From NCBI RefSeq assembly GCF_047496725.1, contig NC_132975.1:12159501-12223500 (forward strand): a stretch of 64,000 bases of DNA, written 5' to 3'. The stretch comes from Anoplolepis gracilipes (Eukaryota; Arthropoda; Insecta; Hymenoptera; Formicidae). The notes under the pieces are model-generated. The model saw only the letters and a list, made by a program, of their open reading frames with translations, ran no database searches and was not told where the DNA came from. Shown here in pieces: positions 50,508 to 61,659 of the stretch (position 1 is the first letter of the stretch; each line of letters opens with the position of its first letter). The position numbers and the translations under genes are program-made.

Positions 50508-51030
50508 ATCTATTTTTTTTCTATTAAAGGTAAGTATATACGTGTTGTTACAGGCAGCATGAATTTAAATATATGAGAATCTCTGATAGTCCCGAATCTA
50601 ATAGTCCCCGTTTTTTAACATAAGCATTCGTTTTTTTAATATTAAAATGATGCTTATAACAGTATCGACTGCACTTGACGTTAAAAGTAAAATATCTTAT
50701 TGCACTTATTTTATAATTAGTGACACATTAAAATATCCGTTGCATCGGGACCATAAATGTTCGTGATATTAATTATATTATGCTCTTATATACGAAATTG
50801 CAATCGAATATATATTACAAGTGTCATTTCGCATGTCATCAAACTCATTTGGGAAGTGTTGCAATTATCACATTGGTGCATGTATTTTTCTTCTCTTTTT
50901 TCAATGACAAGATTTATAACTTTCGTCCCTTTAGATCTTCAATGAGTGAATTCACATTTTTTTATTAAATACAAATTCAGCTGACTCCTGTAATTTTATA
51001 CGTTTGTCCATCAAGCATAAATTTAAAATT

Positions 51031-51050
51031 ATTTCAAGGAGATCAGGAGT
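51031..51050 (+). promoter_or_regulatory. CAAGG block upstream of D4
   Basis: ATTTCAAGGAGATCAGGAGT, identical in its core to that of D2. Confidence 0.4.
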
Positions 51051-51144
51051 TGTGCATACATGCATGATTGACATCCACCAATGTAAGGACATAGAAATCC
51101 AAGGTATCTTAAAATGTTACAAAATCTTCAGACATCATGGCAGA

Positions 51145-51176
51145 TATATAAAGCTTGCATGAAATGCTAAATCAGT
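51145..51176 (+). promoter_or_regulatory. Core promoter of D4
   Basis: TATATAAAG at 51145-51153 and an ATCAGTAT initiator ending near 51178. Confidence 0.7.
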
Positions 51177-51228
51177 ATAGTGAAGAACTTCAAACAGTAA
51201 CTAAAAAAAGAGTATATTTTTATTTAAC

Positions 51229-52634
51229 ATGAATTTATTAGTGAGTTTGAATTCTTGTGCGAATAAGACGTGTTCTGTAATGCAAAGTTATATTTGTATA
51301 CATAGTTACAACTCTATCGATCTATCTATGATTTTTATAAATCGACATACAAATCATGTTTTGATTGAACAGTCTGTGTAATAAAAATTTTGTTTAATTT
51401 AAATATATATGATAATATTGAAATGTAAAAATTAAATAGTTATTTCATATCATTTATTATTTAATGTTATTAATAAAGCTAACTAACTATAAACATTTCA
51501 GTTAATAAATAAGTATATATAAAACAAGTGCTTACAGCAAATGTTAAAGATGCATAAATATGTTATACATTACTGTTTTTCTCAAAAATGTTCTTTCTGA
51601 AATGTGCAACATGAATTTTTAGTCAAAACATTCCACGTCAGTATAGACAACGAAATCGTTTATATGAGTGATTGATTTTATCGCGATTTAACAGATCACA
51701 ATTACACAATAATTGTAGAATTTAGTTGTACACACATCACGCAAAAAAACTCATATTACACTTTATCAGGTTATATACATACCATAAGGTTAGATACATC
51801 GTACTAATAATAAATTGCTCGGTACTATAATCAGTACCTACTATAATTATATGTTTAATTTCGACACATATCTATTTACATTGTAGATATATAGGTAGAT
51901 TGTAGTTTAGATAAATTTTATTGTTTATTAACCATATAAGAATATTTAAGAGTTTTCCTTTTAATAGAATTTAAATCAAATTTACGATAGGTACATATGA
52001 TTTACAAAAATTATATAATTCTTTTTTTTTAGACAATTACTTTGTGTCTCTTGACGGAAGTGGCAATGATAATTGCGAAAATACAAAGATTGCCTGCAAC
52101 ACACTCTTCCAATATGAATCAAGCCAAGCTCGTAAGTATTTAATCTTTATTAGCACATACAATTACATTACTGTAGCTAATTGTAAGTTTTTTTACAATT
52201 ACATTTACAACAGTAATATTGGAATTTATGTTTAGAAAATCGTTCGCCTCGAAAATGTGATCTTTGGTGAAAAGGTTTTGGAAACGCCAGGTAAAGGCTA
52301 CAACTACACTGATGTTATGACACTAATAACAGTAAAAAGAAGAACGTCACCTATAAGATTACCTATAAAAGAGATAAGAGAATTTATAATACCTATAAGA
52401 ATACCTGTAGCTCCTACTAATGTTGAATTATTTGGCAATAAGATTATTAGTCCGCATATGAGTTGGTTCGAAGATGGCAATTCTAGTGAAGTATCTCCAC
52501 CAGAATTGCCACCACCTTCACGTGACTACCTACCAAGCAAATCTCTTTATAGCTATAACATTGATACGGGCATCCGAGATCAAAAAGATGATCGTCTCAA
52601 TCATACAGACATCGAGCAGATGGTCCAAGCATGA
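51229..52634 (+). CDS. D4, secreted protein derived from duplicated RR-1 modules (possible pseudogene)
   Basis: Proposed exons: 51229-51240 (MNLL), 52033-52131 (33 codons; signal peptide TITLCLLTEVAMIIAKIQRL), 52236-52634; 169 residues. The inner intron 52132-52235 is 104 bases with donor GTAAGT and acceptor GTTTAG. The acceptor TAG is itself in frame with the YNYIYN reading upstream, so this copy is open only if that part is spliced out; this favours the later acceptor over an earlier TAAG site. The rest follows D2: EKVLETPGKGYNYTDV, RRTSPIRLPIK, the SPPELPPPSRDYLPSK linker, SLYSYNIDTGIRDQKDD, and the shared TGA. It is about as similar to D2 as expected of a recent duplicate. Confidence 0.45.
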
Positions 52635-52794
52635 GATAGCTACAGTTATACTGACATTAACGGCAATGCCTATAAGATTTCATATATAGCCAATAAAAAC
52701 GAATTCCAGCTGAAAAATATACATACGCATCATTAATAAAAAAAAAGTTTTGAATATATCGCTGAACATCCTGAAGAAAACGGAAAGCAATAAG
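52635..52794 (+). pseudogene. Relic of the RR-1 C-terminal half behind D4
   Basis: Reads DSYSYTDINGNAYKISYIANKNEF in frame after the shared TGA, then double TAA; same as behind D2. Confidence 0.75.
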
Positions 52795-53025
52795 AACATT
52801 AAACTAAAAATATGAATAGAATCGGTGGTGAGACTAAACAAAATGAGAGATCAAAAGAATTCGATACATACTTGATTGCGATCGTATTGAGACATGGAAT
52901 ACTCGTCTCCGTATAGTCAGAAATCTCAAGATGCAATTTTTCTTATGAATATTTTTGTAGTTACGTCTATGTAAATTTTTATTTTTGGAGGACTTTATGT
53001 ATTAAAAGAAAATTTCGATAATATT

Positions 53026-53278
53026 GTTACGTCCCTGCTTGGCGTTCCCGCGCCGCGTTACATTGCCGCTCGTTATGGCAAAAGAAGATCGTCTCCGGGA
53101 TATCGGAAGATTCGGTTGTCAAACGGCGGACATTTCGAGAGATCTCTAACAGCTGTCGAGATCTCTTGAAATGTCCGCCGTTTGTCAACCGAATCGCCCG
53201 ATATCCCGCAGACGATCTTCTTTTGCCATAACGAGCGGCAATGTAACGCGGCGCGGGAACGCCAAACAGGGACGTAAC
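53026..53278. mobile_element. Fold-back MITE-like element, 253 bp
   Basis: The two halves are inverted copies over almost the whole length, from GTTACGTCCCTG at the left end to CAGGGACGTAAC at the right, with a short centre near 53145-53160 (TCTAACAGCTGTCGAGATC). It is flanked on both sides by AATATT (53020-53025 and 53279-53284), a likely 6-bp target duplication. It is GC-rich unlike its surroundings and absent from the corresponding places in units A and C and behind D3, D6. The frame of 104 codons across it on the minus strand is incidental. The superfamily cannot be told from the ends alone. Confidence 0.9.
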
Positions 53279-54019
53279 AATATTATATAAATAATTTATA
53301 TAATCTCTTGTTAAATTGGTATTTAGCAAGAGTAATGACAAACAATAGTATCTGGTTTCTTAATTGTTGTTTAATTGAATGCGATGTTTTTATTACATTG
53401 AATATGTTCTTAAAGATAGCCCCGCATCATTTACATATTACGGTCTCAGAAAATCAAATTTGTTTAAATTTGTTCTACAAAGATCATGCTTTGTTAACAT
53501 ATTTATAGAGGAAAATAAAATGAATTAAATAATCTTAGCGTATACTTACATATTTGCGCTTTTGTTTGCATATGCATTCGAATGTTACATAGTCGACTAT
53601 TCATTTTAGTTTAAAATGACAATAACGAAATAGGGACGAAATAGACAAAGATATTATCTTCGACTAACATAAAACAACTTTTTTTTACTCGGTTTATATT
53701 TTAAAATATTTTACTGTTTACATTTAATTGTGAGATTATATTATTTGAAAACTACTAGAAGTATAATACATGAGAGAAAAGGAGAATTCTCATTTTGGAC
53801 TTCACATTTATAGAAGAATTTGATATATATTTTACTATAGAAAGCAACGTAATTTTTTAGTCAAAATTCATTTATATCATGAAACAGTAGTTATAAGAGA
53901 ATGTCTATAAAAATACAAGTTTATTGAATGTTACATTGTACGATGTGATAAATGTTGAATGTTGTGGACTGACTTAATTCGAGGACGCATATTTAGTATC
54001 GTTTCTTCGAAAATATTCT

Positions 54020-54469
54020 CTACCAGCGATCCTCGCGAGACACAGCATTCTGCGTTGGATTGTCTTTGCCGATCGGTTCTGGAGTGACGGGTTGCTTAGC
54101 GATCCAGTCCAGGGCACATTGAATTGCTAATGGAATGGGTAACAGTATAGGGAGATGGAAACCAATGACTTGGGTGCCAAACTCATCAGCGGCCCAGCTT
54201 ATGGAGATAAAAGTTCCATCCGGCGCATTATTGCACAGAATGGAGCCCTGGATTAGCTGTGCCTCGTTTTCGGTGCCGGCGTACTTGCGAATGCTGGTCG
54301 CTTGTTGAATGATTTGCTTCGCCGTCTCATAAGCAAAGAAATAGTGTCTGTGGATATCGTTGAGATCGCGCGTGTAATTCACGATCTTCTCGGAAGAAAA
54401 TCGGACCGATTCAAGCAAAACTAGTAACTAAAATAGTAAAGGTAATATCTTTTTACCTTTCGTCGTCAT
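54020..54469 (-). pseudogene. R3, inverted RR-1 copy broken by one nonsense codon
   Basis: 150 codons from ATG 54469-54467 to TAG 54022-54020, open except for one TAG (54430-54428) in the hydrophobic core of the signal peptide (MTTKGKKILPLLF, TAG, LLVLLESV). Then come SSEKIVNYTRDLND, HYFFAYETAKQIIQQATS, an RR-1 core (GSILCNNAPDGTFISISWAADEFGTQV) and HLPILLPIPLAIQCALDWI, and a C-terminus NAVSREDRW. The usual GFQP is replaced by FGTQV. R4 has the same TAG, so the break predates the duplication. An alternative is that CTATTTTAG is a splice acceptor and the TAG is intronic; I see no matching upstream exon. Translation from an internal start would lack a signal peptide. Confidence 0.65.
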
Positions 54470-54479
54470 ATCTATTTTT

Positions 54480-56440
54480 TTTTCTATTAAAGGTAAGTAT
54501 ATACGTGTTGTTACAAATCTTGAAATTGTTACAGGCAGCATCAATTTATATATTATGTATCTGCCCTTATTAAATATTAGGTCTAAAGATTAGCCTTGCA
54601 TCGATTATATTTGTGGAAATGCATTTAAGTGTCATGATGTGATCGATAATTTTTATGTCGTTTATTTTAAAAGATGTAAATCTCTCCTGATAAAATTTAT
54701 ATTTGGCTTTAAATTAAAATCTAAAATATCTCAAATCTTAGTCTTGATCTATTCGGGGAAACGTGCGTGATAGTTTGGCCTGGTAATTAATGGTTCCGCA
54801 TAAATATCAAATTAATTACATTATCTATTATAGATGTAATTAATTTCGCCGTTTCTATAATTCAATCAAACGGCAATAATACCAGATGTTTTTATCGCGG
54901 TAAATTCATATTTATCGGATAAAATATGTAAATATTATAATTTGACTGCGTTTTGCAAATATTTTAGAATACATTATAAATTTGCTTTTATACAGCAAAA
55001 CTTCTAGATTTTAAAGGTATAAGAATCACATTAAGAATAATTAAGATACTGCCGAGCATTATCACATAAATATTTCAACGAGCAGATGCATGTGACGTAA
55101 TCAGATAATAATGTATAGAGATAATAAGTCGAAAAGTTGGAGAGTTTTCAAAATATTAAAGATCGTAAAATATCTTACAATTATTTTCCAAATGATACTT
55201 TAATATTGGTTGTATTGATCATTATAATGATATTAAATGTTTTTCATACTGTTATATACATATTTGCAATTTGATTTGCGATAAGACCGTATTATGTTTT
55301 ATTATAGTTTCAATATGCAAAATTGTATGAAACATTCTGCATACATCATTTTTAGTAGTCATCACTTGTTTAGCAATTTTTGCCATTTCTAATCATATTA
55401 TAATTATAAAATGTAGATATGTGTCATTTTTTTTCTATTCTGCATTGTAAATATTGTAAAATAAATGTGTTAATATTTGGATAATATTTATTTAATTCTT
55501 GGTTTATTTTTCCTTGCTTTTCTAAATAACGAGATTTATAACATCGTCCTGTTCGGTGAATTTATATTTCTTTAATAAATTAAAATTCAGTCGACTTTAT
55601 GTGATTTTATGCACATAAATTTTAAATCTTGTCAAGGATATCATGTTTTGCATAAGTGTGCATGCATGAAAAGTTACTCAGACGTAATTGATTGGAATGA
55701 TGGAAATTACAAGGAAATTGAAGAACATAATGTGTTATTAAAAAAGTCCGCCAATGTACAAAAACGCGATATTCATGTCAGACCTCAACCAACGAGCTGT
55801 TCATCTCAATCACATAAACACCGATTCTACATTTATAAATAAGTTATATCGAAATAAGTTCTTAATGCATAATTTCACCGATGGCATGGTGATAATTTAA
55901 TTTGTAAGATTACGCTATATCATTATTCAGATAAATGATTAGATATATAATAAAAAAAATTACATAAATTACAATGCACGTATAAAAAAATTGTATGAAT
56001 ACGATGCTTTCATTATATTGAGTAAAGTATAAATTTAAAATCTTATCAAAAAGAGATGATAACCCAAGAAAAAAAAATTTATATAATTATACAAGATCAT
56101 ATATATTATCTTATGTCCATTTTTTTCTGAATGAGCTTTGTATATGCTTGCGCAATTTTTGCCATTTCTAATCATATTATAATTATAAAATGTAGATATG
56201 TGACATTTTTCTTTTCTATTCTGCATTGTAAATATTGTAAAATAAATGCGTTAATATTTGGATAATATTTAATTAATTCTTGGTTTATTTTTCTTTGCTT
56301 TTCTAAATAACGAGATTTATAAGTTTGTTCTGTTGAGTGAATTTATATAAGCATTTAGCTTATCTACAGACTAATTTTTAGAAAGATGAAAATGCCAAGG
56401 AAAAAGGAAAGTCTAAGATATTTTTTACAATTACAGAATC
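54480..56440. other. Flank between R3 and P10
   Basis: 54480-54960 is the R 5' flank. 55380-55560 and 56160-56340 are a duplicated ~180 bp block (gccatttctaatcatatta ... taaataacgagatttata). 55610-55850 is an array upstream region without TATA, exon 1 or RR-1 sequence; the open frame across it is not recognised and is probably chance. Confidence 0.5.
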
Positions 56441-56459
56441 TTTGTGAATGGTAGAAATA

Positions 56460-56508
56460 TATATAAAGATGCAGAATGCTAAGTCAGTGCGCAGAATGTT
56501 AAGTCAGT
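56460..56508 (+). promoter_or_regulatory. P10 promoter with duplicated initiator
   Basis: TATATAAAG at 56460-56468, TCAGT at 56484-56488 and again at 56504-56508, in the same 20-bp tandem repeat as P9. Confidence 0.7.
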
Positions 56509-56561
56509 GTAGTGAAAAATTTCCAAGCTGTAGCTAGAAAAATAGTATATCTGTTTTCGAC

Positions 56562-57775
56562 ATGAATTTATTAGTGAATTTACATTTTTCAGAATAAAAC
56601 ACATTATATAAAATAATGTCGTGAGATCTATATGCAATCACAAATATACCATTTTTGTAAATCAAATATTTTTGTAAATCAAATATTTTTGTGAATTTAT
56701 ACAAGCAATTTCTCTCGGTCAGATAATTAAATAAAAATTTCTTTAGCTTACAAGTAATAGATAATATTGAACTGTAAAAGTTATACAGTTACGTCAAATC
56801 ATCTAATAGTTTTGATATATTTATATAATTTAAACATTTAGTTAACTAATATAAATAAGTTGTATATATGGAATAAGTATTTACAACAAATGTTATAAAA
56901 AAACATAAAAAAGCCATACATCTTTTGACAAATTTCTTCTAGAAATATAGGGCTATCTCTAATCGTTAATTATATATAAATCAATTAACATTTTATTGCG
57001 TTTTAGCAGATTATAATCATATATTAATTATATAGAAGTATAATTACTGTACACATCACATAAAAAATAATAATATTACATACAAAGCTCTTTATCAGAG
57101 TATATACTGTAAGACGAAACTACATTATATCGATATATCAAATAAATTACTCTTCTGCACTGGACACATTATATTTTATAATTTAAATATATTATATTTA
57201 TATTAGACATATTTCGGTATCCCTATTGGTTGTTAATGGATCTTGACGGTATAAAAATATTCAAGAATTTTCTTGTGTTCTGCAGTAGAATTTAAATCAA
57301 TTTTATGATCAAAATTTTATAATCAAAAATCCTATAAGATTCTTTGTATTTTCAGACAATTATTTTTTGCGTTCTGATAAAAACGACAGTGATAACGAAA
57401 GCAGTAAGAGAAAATGTAACAACATCTTATAAGATGATATTTTAAAAAACTACCGCCTCTATCACAATCACGCCTACCACGCCAACTCCAAGAATTCCAG
57501 TCAAGAGGCTTTACAATTACAATTATAACACTGATACCGGCATTCAGGCTCAAGAAGATGCTGTTCTAAAAAAATTCGGACTTGATCAAGAAACCCTAGA
57601 CGTACAAGGCAGCTACAGTTATACTGACAACGAGGGTAACATCTTCCAAGTTTCATATAGAGCCAATGAAAATGGATTTCAGCCGGAGGGTGCTCACTTG
57701 CCCACAGTACCACCACTAATTGAAAAGGCCCTTCAGTATATCGCCGAACACTCGAAAAAGAATGAAAAGGAATAA
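56562..57775 (+). pseudogene. P10, RR-1 gene with a single nonsense codon
   Basis: Exon 1 56562-56573 (MNLL, donor GTGAAT) and exon 2 57356-57775 (acceptor TTTTCAG). The frame is open from signal peptide (TIIFCVLIKTTVITKA) to tail (LIEKALQYIAEHSKKNEKE) except for one TAA at 57443-57445 in the spacer. The RR-1 motif behind it is complete and near consensus: LYNYNYNTDTGIQAQED, QGSYSYTDNEGNIFQVSYR, NENGFQPEGAHLPTVPP. With no other lesion the inactivation must be recent, or the stop is avoided by readthrough, alternative splicing or a polymorphic allele. Without the stop the protein would be about 143 residues. Confidence 0.68.
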
Positions 57776-59000
57776 GAACACTATACATAACAAAAATATG
57801 AGTAAAATCGGCAAATCGCAAACGAGTCTTGACAAAATAATTAAATAATAGAGCGAAAAAAAACCAAGCGTGAACTCGATCGCGATCTTTCTGTCAATAA
57901 TCTTTTGAGACACGGATATTCGCGTCATGATTATTTTTGTATTTGTGTATTTTTGTATTTTATAATGTTATTATTAAATTTATATAATTTATATTTACAT
58001 ATAACATTATTAATTTTATACTATCAGTAAATAGATATCGTAAATTTTGCAAAATTAGTTTATCAATATTTGAATAATGTTCAATTAATTATTTTTATAC
58101 AATTTTTGCCAAATTACCGCACTTCTCACATAATTAACATTATTTGCTTGTAGTTATTATAGATGATTATTATATAAAATTATATTAGCAACTTCACGTT
58201 TATAAATGATAGTAATTGATTCGATAAATCTAACGATCAATTTTTTCACTTATGTCAAGTACAAAAAATTATGAAACGTGTCTAGTTATACGAGAAAAAT
58301 TAACATTTATATTTTCCAACAATACGCAGAGACCATTATTGAAACATTCTAAATTTTCAGAATTTTAGATTAAATGTAGAGTCGCACGAGATAATTCAAT
58401 AATTAAAATCTTAAAAGAAAAAAATTATAAATATATTGATAGATATGTGATTCGATGATATGTTGATTTATTTACTTCACATTATAAATGTTACATCAAC
58501 TGTAATGGATAATTACGCATTGTTTTAAATATATATCATGAATATATGAGAATCTCTGATAGTCACGAATCGTATTTTAATATAAATATTCATCATTTTT
58601 ATATTAAAATAACGTATGTAACAGTACCGGCTGCATTTGACGTTAAAAATTGTAAAATATTTTATAGCACTTTTTTATAACTAGTGACACATTAAAATAT
58701 CGGTTGGATTGAGACTATAAATGTTCGTGAAATTAATTATATTATGCTTTTACATATTTGTAATTTCATTTGCAATAAGTGATCCTGTTAGTATAATCTA
58801 TCTTTACAGTCGTTTCAAAATACGAAATTGCAATCCAACATATATTAAAAGTGTCATTTTGCATGTCATCAAACTCATTTGGAAAGTGTTACAATTATCA
58901 GATCAGTGTGCACGTATTTTTCTTCTCTTTTTTCAATGACGAGATTTATAACTTTTGTCCCTTTAGATCTTCAATGAGTGAATACACATTTTTTTATTAA
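57776..59000. other. Flank between P10 and D5
   Basis: 3' flank of P10 resembling those of P2-P5, then a block (58500-58990) also present at 50540-50950 upstream of D4. No gene seen; the short frames at 58721 and nearby are in this repeated non-coding block. Confidence 0.55.
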
Positions 59001-59060
59001 ATACAAATTCAACTGACTCCTGTAATTTTATACGTTTGTCCATCAAGTATAAATTTAAAA

Positions 59061-59080
59061 TTATTTCAAGGAGATCAGGA
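59061..59080 (+). promoter_or_regulatory. CAAGG block upstream of D5
   Basis: TTATTTCAAGGAGATCAGGA, identical in its core to D2 and D4. The words that follow it there (catgcacgattgacatcc) are deleted here. Confidence 0.4.
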
Positions 59081-59147
59081 GTTGTGTAAGGAGATAGAAA
59101 TCCAAAGTACCTTAAAATGTTACAAAATCTTTAGAGATTATAGCAGA

Positions 59148-59180
59148 TATATAAAGCTGGCATGAAATGCTAAATCAGTA
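59148..59180 (+). promoter_or_regulatory. Core promoter of D5
   Basis: TATATAAAG at 59148-59156 with an ATCAGTAT initiator about 27 bases further. Confidence 0.7.
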
Positions 59181-59231
59181 TAGTGAAGATATTCAAACAG
59201 TAACTAGAAAAAGAGTATATGTTTATTTAAC

Positions 59232-60745
59232 ATGAATTTATTAGTGAGTTTGAATACTTGTGCGAATAAGACGTGTTCTGTAATGCAAAGTTATATTTGT
59301 ATATATAGTTATAACTTTATTGATTTATCTATAATTTTTGTAAATCAACACAAATCATTTCTTGATTGTATAGTCTGTGTAATAAAAACTTTCTTTAATT
59401 TAAATATACTTGATAATGTTGAAATGCAAAATTAAGTAGTTATTTCAAATTATTAAATTTTTAATGTTATTGATAAAGCCATTTAACTATACACATTTCA
59501 ATTAATTAATAAATAAATATATATGTGAAACAAATGCTTACAGCAAATGTTACAAAATGCATAAATATGTTATACATGTTTTTCTTGAAAAGTTTCTTTC
59601 TGAAATGTGTAACATGAATTTTAAGTTAAAATATTCGACGTTAATATAGACAATGATATCGTATCTATAAATGATCGATTTTATCGCGATTTAACAGATT
59701 ACAATTACACAATTATAGAATTTAGTTGTAGACACATCACGCAAAAAAAGTCATATTGCAGTTCATCAGTTTATATATTATAAGATACATTGTACTAATA
59801 ATAAGTTGCTTTTCAGTACTATAAGTATATGTTTAATTTGGACACATATATATTTACACTGTAGATATATAGATAGATTGTAGTTTAGATGAATTTTATA
59901 TTATTTATCAATCAATATAAGAATATTTAAAAATTTTTTCGTTTTTTATAATAGAATTTAAATTAAATTTACGATACATCTGAATTACATAAATTATATA
60001 ATTCTTTTTTTTAGACAATTACTTTGTGTTTTTTGACGGAAGTGGCGATGATAATAGCGAAAACGCAAAGATTATCTGTAACAAACCCTTCCGATGTGAA
60101 TCAAGCCAAAATCGTAAGTACTTAATCTTTATTAGCATATTCAAATACATTATGACTAATTGTAAGTTTTTTTACAACTACATTTACAACATTGATACCG
60201 GCATTTATGCGCAGAAAACCGTTCGCCTCAATGATGTGGTCATTAGTGAAAAGGTTTTGGAAACGCCAGGTGAAGGCTACAACTACACTGATGTTATGAC
60301 ACTAGTAACAGTAAAAAGAAGAACGTCACCTATAAGATTACCAATAAGAGAGTCTATGACACTTATAAGATTACCTATAAGAATGTTATCTAAAACACCA
60401 TCAAGATTACCTGTAACTGATTCTACTGATCCTGACTTAGGCAATATGGGTGTTGTTAGCTCGTACAAGCAACTAAATGATGAACTAAATGAAGAATCAG
60501 ATGGTGATGAACCACCTAATCCTAATAAATTTGCTGTATTGCCAACCCTACAGCCACCGACATCCACAAAGACAACCGAACCGACATCCACTGAGCCATT
60601 TTCTATATTTCCGCCGATGTCATCACCTTCACGTGACTATCTGCCAAGCAAATCTCTTTATAGTTATAACATTGATACCGGCATCCGAGATCAAAAAGAT
60701 GATCGTCTCAATCATACAGACACCGAGCAGATGGTCCAGGCATGA
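59232..60745 (+). CDS. D5, longest duplicated-module secreted protein (possible pseudogene)
   Basis: Proposed exons: 59232-59243 (MNLL), 60015-60113 (33 codons; signal peptide TITLCFLTEVAMIIAKTQRL), 60215-60745; 213 residues. The inner intron is 60114-60214 (GTAAGT ... GCGCAG, 101 bases, phase 0); unspliced, the frame stops three codons past the donor. The third exon is open for 176 codons: EKVLETPGEGYNYTDV (half of RR-1 module 1), repeated IRLPI words, an acidic stretch (NDELNEESDGDEPPNPN), a Thr/Pro-rich mucin-like stretch (PPTSTKTTEPTSTEP), then PSRDYLPSKSLYSYNIDTGIRDQ (start of module 2) and the shared TGA. D2 and D4 lack the acidic and Thr-rich part. Its openness despite divergence is the best evidence that this group may still be translated. 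Confidence 0.5.
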
Positions 60746-60912
60746 GATAGCTACAGTTACATTGACACTAACGGAAATGTTTATAAGGTTTTATATGTAG
60801 CTAATAAAAATTGCAACTGAAAAATACACGTACACATCATTAATGAAAAAAAATTTTCAATATAATCAATAAACATCCTGAAGAGAACGGAAAGAGCATT
60901 AAAGACAATAAG
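60746..60912 (+). pseudogene. Relic of the RR-1 C-terminal half behind D5
   Basis: DSYSYIDTNGNVYKVLYVANKN continues in frame after the shared TGA, then a TGA and a decayed tail ending near 'gacaataag' at 60912. Confidence 0.7.
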
Positions 60913-61472
60913 AACATTGAACTGAAAATATAAATAAAATCGGTAGTGAGTCTACACAAAAAAAGAGATCAAAAGAATTTGACACGCACTTGATTGCGAT
61001 CGCATTGAGAGATGGAATATTTAATCTCCGTAGTCAGAAATCTGAAGGTGCAATTTTTCTTATGAATATTTTTGTAGTTACGCCTATAAATTTTTATTTT
61101 TTGTACGATTTATTATTAGTGTATAAGAAAATGAAATCTCGATTATATATATATATAAATATTTATATAAGCATATCTGTTGTTAGATCGATTTATCAAA
61201 GGTAATGATAAACCATACTATTTGGTTTTTTAATTGTTATCGACGGCTTCTTGCAACATTTTTAACAGAAGAACTGTTAATAATGCAACAAAAAAAGGGC
61301 TATAATAATATGGAAGTTTAATGTATTATCCGCAATTTTTTTCGTATGTAAAGATCTTTTTTTTTGAAGAACTTTTATGATCTATTATTTTATATATTTT
61401 ATAGATATTGCAATACAATAATATCTCATATATGAATTAATGATCGAATAAATATATTTATTATATATTTAT

Positions 61473-61513
<41 letters not shown>

Positions 61514-61655
61514 GTTGCTATAGTAATTATAATTAACATCTTAGTTTCGAATAATAATTATATTCTTTAAGTAATATAATTAAATAAGGTAAATATTAAA
61601 ATGTTGCGGGTAGACTTAATTTGAGAGCGCGCAAAGGTTCATTTATTCGAAAAGA
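60913..61655. other. 3' flank of D5
   Basis: AT-rich with (AT)n at 61478-61511; no gene. It matches 45035-45770. Confidence 0.6.
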
Positions 61656-61659
61656 ATCT

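Larger units (their letters stand above)
50990..54960. repeat. Duplicated unit B (D4 plus inverted R3)
   Basis: 50990-52980 is nearly identical to unit A (43248-45230). From about 52985 onward it instead resembles the D3/R2 flank (49260-50560). The switch makes unit B a mosaic of two other units; it also carries the fold-back element at 53026-53278. Confidence 0.72.

Noticed and set aside
53027..53341. 104-codon minus-strand frame
   Set aside because: Lies in the fold-back element and reads into flanking DNA; the inverted symmetry, not coding, explains it.
55609..55842. 77-codon open frame upstream of P10
   Set aside because: Covers array upstream sequence (CAAGGATATCATGTTTTGCAT) that is non-coding in all other copies.
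60283..60591. 102-codon minus-strand frame over D5
   Set aside because: Antisense shadow of the Thr/Pro-rich linker; repeats of valine, glycine and serine mirror the plus-strand codons.
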